NCBI GenBank assembly: GCA_021442155.1
Contig: CM038214.1
Coordinates: 26,350,450-26,414,449, forward strand
Direction of reading: 5' to 3'
DNA: 64,000 nt
Origin: Cymbidium sinense
Lineage: Eukaryota > Streptophyta > Magnoliopsida > Asparagales > Orchidaceae
In this document: piece by piece, positions 60,101-64,000 of the stretch
Layout of the letters: each line of letters opens with the position of its first letter
Numbering within the stretch: position 1 is the first letter of the stretch
Program-made: the position numbers and the translations under genes
The notes under the pieces: model-generated
Database searches by the model: none
What the model was told of the DNA's origin: nothing
The model's input: the letters and a program-made list of their open reading frames with translations, nothing else

Positions 60101-63100
60101 CTAAAATAAAAAAAATAAAAATTTAAACTAAACTAAAATAGAAAATAAACCTACAAATAATAAAACTTAAATATAATAAAAATGAAACATAAAAATAAAA
60201 TAAAATAATCTTAAAATAAAATAAAATAAACTCTAAATAAAAACCTAAACCTAAAAATAAACATAAAAAAAATCTAAAATAAATAGAAAATAAAACCTAA
60301 ACCCTAAACTAAAAGAAAACTAAATCTGAAATAAACAAAATAAAATAAACTAAACCTAAAATAAAAAACTAAACAAAAATAAAAAATACCTGAACCTAAA
60401 CCTAAAATAAACAAAACCTAAGCCCTAAACTAAATAAAATTAAATGAACTAAAAATAAACCTAAACCTAAACTAAAAATAAAACCTAAAATAAACTAAAT
60501 AAAACAAACCTAAACCTAAAAATAAAATAAAACCTAAACCTAAACTTAAAAATAAAAAAATAAAACTTACACCAAAAAAAATAAATAAAAAATTAAACTA
60601 AACTAAAATAAACAAAACCTAAAATGTAAACCTAAAATAAACTAAAATAAATAAACTAATCAAAATAAAAAATAAAAATAAACCAAATAAAATAAAAATA
60701 AAATAACTAAAATTAATAAAAATAAACTAAATAAAAATAAACCTACTAGTTTACTTATTTTTTTTAAAAATCAACCCTAAACTTTAAACTCTAAAGTTAA
60801 CCCTAAACCCTAAACCCTAAAAAACCCTAAATCCCAAACCCTAAACCCTAAGCTGACACTAAACCCTAACAACCCAAAAAGCTAAAGCCTAAACTCTAAA
60901 CTTTAAACCCTAAAACCTAACCCCAAATCCTAAACCCTAAATCCCAAAACCCTAAACCCTAAACCCTAAACCCTAAACCCTAAAAAGCTAATAACCTAAA
61001 CCTAAACTAAATAAAACCTAAAAACAAAATAAATAAAAAATATACACCTAAATAAATTAAAAAATAAATAAAATAAAATAAAACCTAACTAAACCTAAAC
61101 CTAAACCTAAATATAAAATAAAACAAATTAATAAAAATATACTAAAATAAAATAAATAATAACATAAATAAAACTAAAAAAATAGTAAACTAAATAACAT
61201 AAAAACTAAATGTAAAGTAAAAATAAAATTAACCTAAAATAAACTTAAAACAAAATAAAATAAATACTAAATAAAAGCCTAAACTTAAAAAATAAACCTA
61301 AAAGTAAAACCTAAAAATAAATAAAAAATAAAACCTAAACCATGAACTAAAAAAAACTTAAAATAAAATTAAAATAAAATAATCCTAAACCTAAAGTAAA
61401 ATAAACTAAACTAAAATAAATAAAACTTAAATCTAAACTTAAAATCAACTAAACATAAACTTAAACCTAAACTAAATAAACTAAAATAAACTAAAATTAA
61501 ACCTAAACCTAAACTAAAAAATAAAACCTAAAAAAAAAAACCTAAAATAAAAACCTAAAACCTAAACCTCAAAAAATAAAATAAAAAACTAAACCTATAC
61601 CTAAACTTAAAAATAGAAATTAAAACCTAAACCTAAAAAATAAAAAAACTCAACTAAAAAATAAAAACCTAAACAACCTAAAATAAACTAAAATAAAAAC
61701 CAAACTATCATAAATAAACTAAAAAAATAAACTAAAGTAAACTAAATAAAAAATTAAAATAAACATAAAATAAATAAAAAATAAAGTAAACTAAAATAAA
61801 TAAAAATAAATTAAATAAACCTAAACCTACTGTTTACTAATTTAAAATAAACTAAACTAAAATGTGAACTAAACACCTAAACCCAAACCCTAAACCCTAA
61901 ACCCTAAAATAAAAAAATCCTAACCTAAACCCTAAAACTAACCAAAACCCTAAACCTAAACCTAAACCCTAAATAAACCCTAAACCATATAACCCGAAAC
62001 CCCAAACCCAAAACCTTAAACCCTAAAACCTAAACCCTAAATCTTAAATCTTAAACCCTAAACCCTAAACCTTAAACCATAAACCCTAAACCCTAAACTT
62101 ACAACCCTAAATACAAAATCCTAAACCATAGAACTCTAAATCAAAAACCAAAAACCCTAAATCCTAAAACCTAAACCCTAAACCCTAAACCCTAAAAACC
62201 CTAAACCCAAAAGCCTAGACACTAAACTCTAAGCCAAAAACCCTAAACCATAAACCCTAAACCCTAAACCCTAAAACCCTAAAGCCTAAACACTAAACCC
62301 TAACCCTAAACCCTAAGCCCTAAACCCTAAACTAAATAAGCAAAATCCTAAAATGCTAAAATTTAAAATAAAATAAATTAAAACTCAATAAAAAAATAAA
62401 CATAAACCTAAACCTAAACTTAAAAAATAAATAAAAATAAAAAACATAAATTAAAATAAGTAAACCTAAAATATATAAACTAAACTAAATAAAAATGAAA
62501 AATAATGCAAAATAAAAATAAAACGTAAAATGAACTATAAACTAAATAAACCTAAACCTGATTTACTAATTTTTAAGAGAAACCCTAAAAAATTCTAAAT
62601 TAAACCTAAACCTAAACCTAAAACCCTAAACCTAAAACCATAAACTAAAAACTAAACTAAACCAAAACTAAAACTCTAAACCTAAACTAAACCCTAAAAA
62701 TCCTGTTAAAACCTAAACACTAAACCTAAAACTAAACTATAAAACCTAAACCTAAACCATAAATCTAAAACCATAAGCTAAAACCTAAACCCTAAATCAA
62801 AAACTGTAAACCCTAAATCTAACTATAAACCTAAACTAAAACCCTAAAACCCTAAAGCCTAAAATACTAAACCCTAAACCTTAAACCCAAACCTAACAAA
62901 ACCTAAACCTAAACCTAAAACCATAAACCATAAACCCTAAACTAAACCTAAACCTAAATAATAAAGCCTAAAACCTAAAAAAAATAAAACCAAACCTAAA
63001 TATAAAATAAAACTAACTATAAACTTAAACCTAAACCTAAACCTAAAATAAACTAAAATAAATAAAAAATACTAAATTAAATTAAATAAAATAGCAAAAT

Positions 63101-64000
63101 AAACCTAAAAAAGAAAATAAAATAAACTAAAATAAATAAAAATAAAAACTAAGTAAACTAAATAAACCTAAACCTAAATTTCTATATAAAAAAACCATAA
63201 ACCAAATCCTATATCCTAAACCTAAACCCTAAACCCTAAACCCTAAACCTAAACCATCCATAAACCATAAACCCTAAAATTAACCCACAAAACTAACCTA
63301 AATAAACTAAACTCTATAACCCTAATCCCTAAAATCTTAAATGCTAAACCCTAAACCTTAAACCCTAAAGCTAAACACTAAACCTAAACCTAAATCATAA
63401 AATTGTAAACCCTAAACTAAACTAAAACCCTAAACCTAAACCCTAAAGAAAACTAAACCCTAAACCCTAACCTAAACCCTAAATAAAACCCTAAACTAAA
63501 TAAACCCTAAAATCCTAAAAAACTTAAACCTAAAAATAAAATAAAATAAAACTAACTAAAATTAAGCCTAAACCTAAACCAAAACCAAAAAAAGTAACTT
63601 AAAATAAAACAAAAAATAAAACCTAAAAAAAACTAAAATAAAATAAAAATATAAACAAATAAATAAACTAAATAAATAAAAAAACTAAATAAACATAAAC
63701 TATCTAAAAAAATAAACTAAATCCTAAATCCTAAACCCTAAACTCTAAACTAAACCCTAAATCATAAAACTTAAAATTAACCTAAACCCTAAACTCTAAA
63801 CCTAACACTAAAACCTATAACTAAAACCATAAACCTAAACCATAAACCCTAAAACCATAAAAACCCTAAACTAAAACTAAACCCTAAACCTAAACCTAAA
63901 ACCATAAACCATATACCCTAAACCCTAAACCCTAAACTAAACCTAACTTAAACCCTAAACCCTAAGTCTAAAACCCTAAATGTAAACCAAACCCTAAACC
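57168..64000 (+). repeat. Telomere-like higher-order satellite, tract 3 (runs off right edge)
   Basis: Same construction as tracts 1 and 2. Punctuation sequences are at 57597-57633, 58180-58215, 59710-59752, 60731-60770, 61811-61848, 62541-62578 and 63158-63192. CCCTAAA-rich blocks follow the punctuations (for example 60775-60985, 61870-62340, 63195-63480). Five perfect heptamers lie at 60950-60984. Only a remnant of a glycine-rich-protein island is present (58768-58818). Confidence 0.9.
58768..58818 (+). pseudogene. Remnant of glycine-rich-protein 3' UTR end
   Basis: The sequence AGAAGAAATGTTGAATTTGA followed by TTGTACTCTATTAAAAAAACC matches the terminal 50 bases of islands 1 and 4. The coding part is gone. 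This marks the scar of a former island. Confidence 0.7.

Overview
The window looks like repeat-rich, non-genic nuclear DNA of a flowering plant. The basis is three heavily mutated copies of a plant Ty3/gypsy retrotransposon, long fields of plant-type telomere heptamers (CCCTAAA) and their derivatives, and pieces of a plant glycine-rich RNA-binding protein gene. I cannot name the species. I see no intact gene: the longest open frame is 163 codons and belongs to a dead gag. No tRNA, rRNA or CRISPR array is apparent.

Layout. All element copies lie on the minus strand, head to tail. Copy A (1-9956, running off the left edge) holds RT, a pro-RT linker, half of a protease, a 5.5 kb non-coding spacer, the other protease half, and gag. 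Satellite tract 1 (9957-14222) is cut by a 100-N gap (14223-14322). Copy B (14851-29914) runs from 3' UTR-like repeats through integrase, a second RNase H, RT/RNase H, half protease, spacer and gag. Satellite tract 2 (29915-40727) follows, then copy C (40728-57167) in the same order, then satellite tract 3 (57168-64000). From the gag/satellite junction of B to that of C is about 27.3 kb, so satellite and element appear to have been amplified together as one large unit. The A-to-B spacing is broken by the gap.

Element. The order read on the minus strand is gag, PR, RT, RNase H, second RNase H, IN, then a long repetitive 3' region. This fits the Tat/Ogre group of Ty3/gypsy. All copies carry stops, frameshifts and altered catalytic residues. 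The protease region is interrupted at the same place in every copy by 5.5-7.4 kb of non-coding DNA that is U/G-rich in the sense strand. It could be a very long intron or an old nested insertion.

Satellite. The three tracts are not simple repeats. Blocks of CCCTAAA alternate with ACCTAAA/AAAATAAA blocks, and a short punctuation sequence recurs 16 times, mostly 0.6-1.7 kb apart. Inside the tracts sit three to four fragments of the 3' end of a glycine-rich RNA-binding protein gene (end of the RRM, Gly-rich tail, stop, 3' UTR), each with the same flanking satellite sequence, so a host-gene fragment has become part of the satellite. The C-rich strand is always plus, so minus-strand read-through from the element would give UUUAGGG-type RNA.
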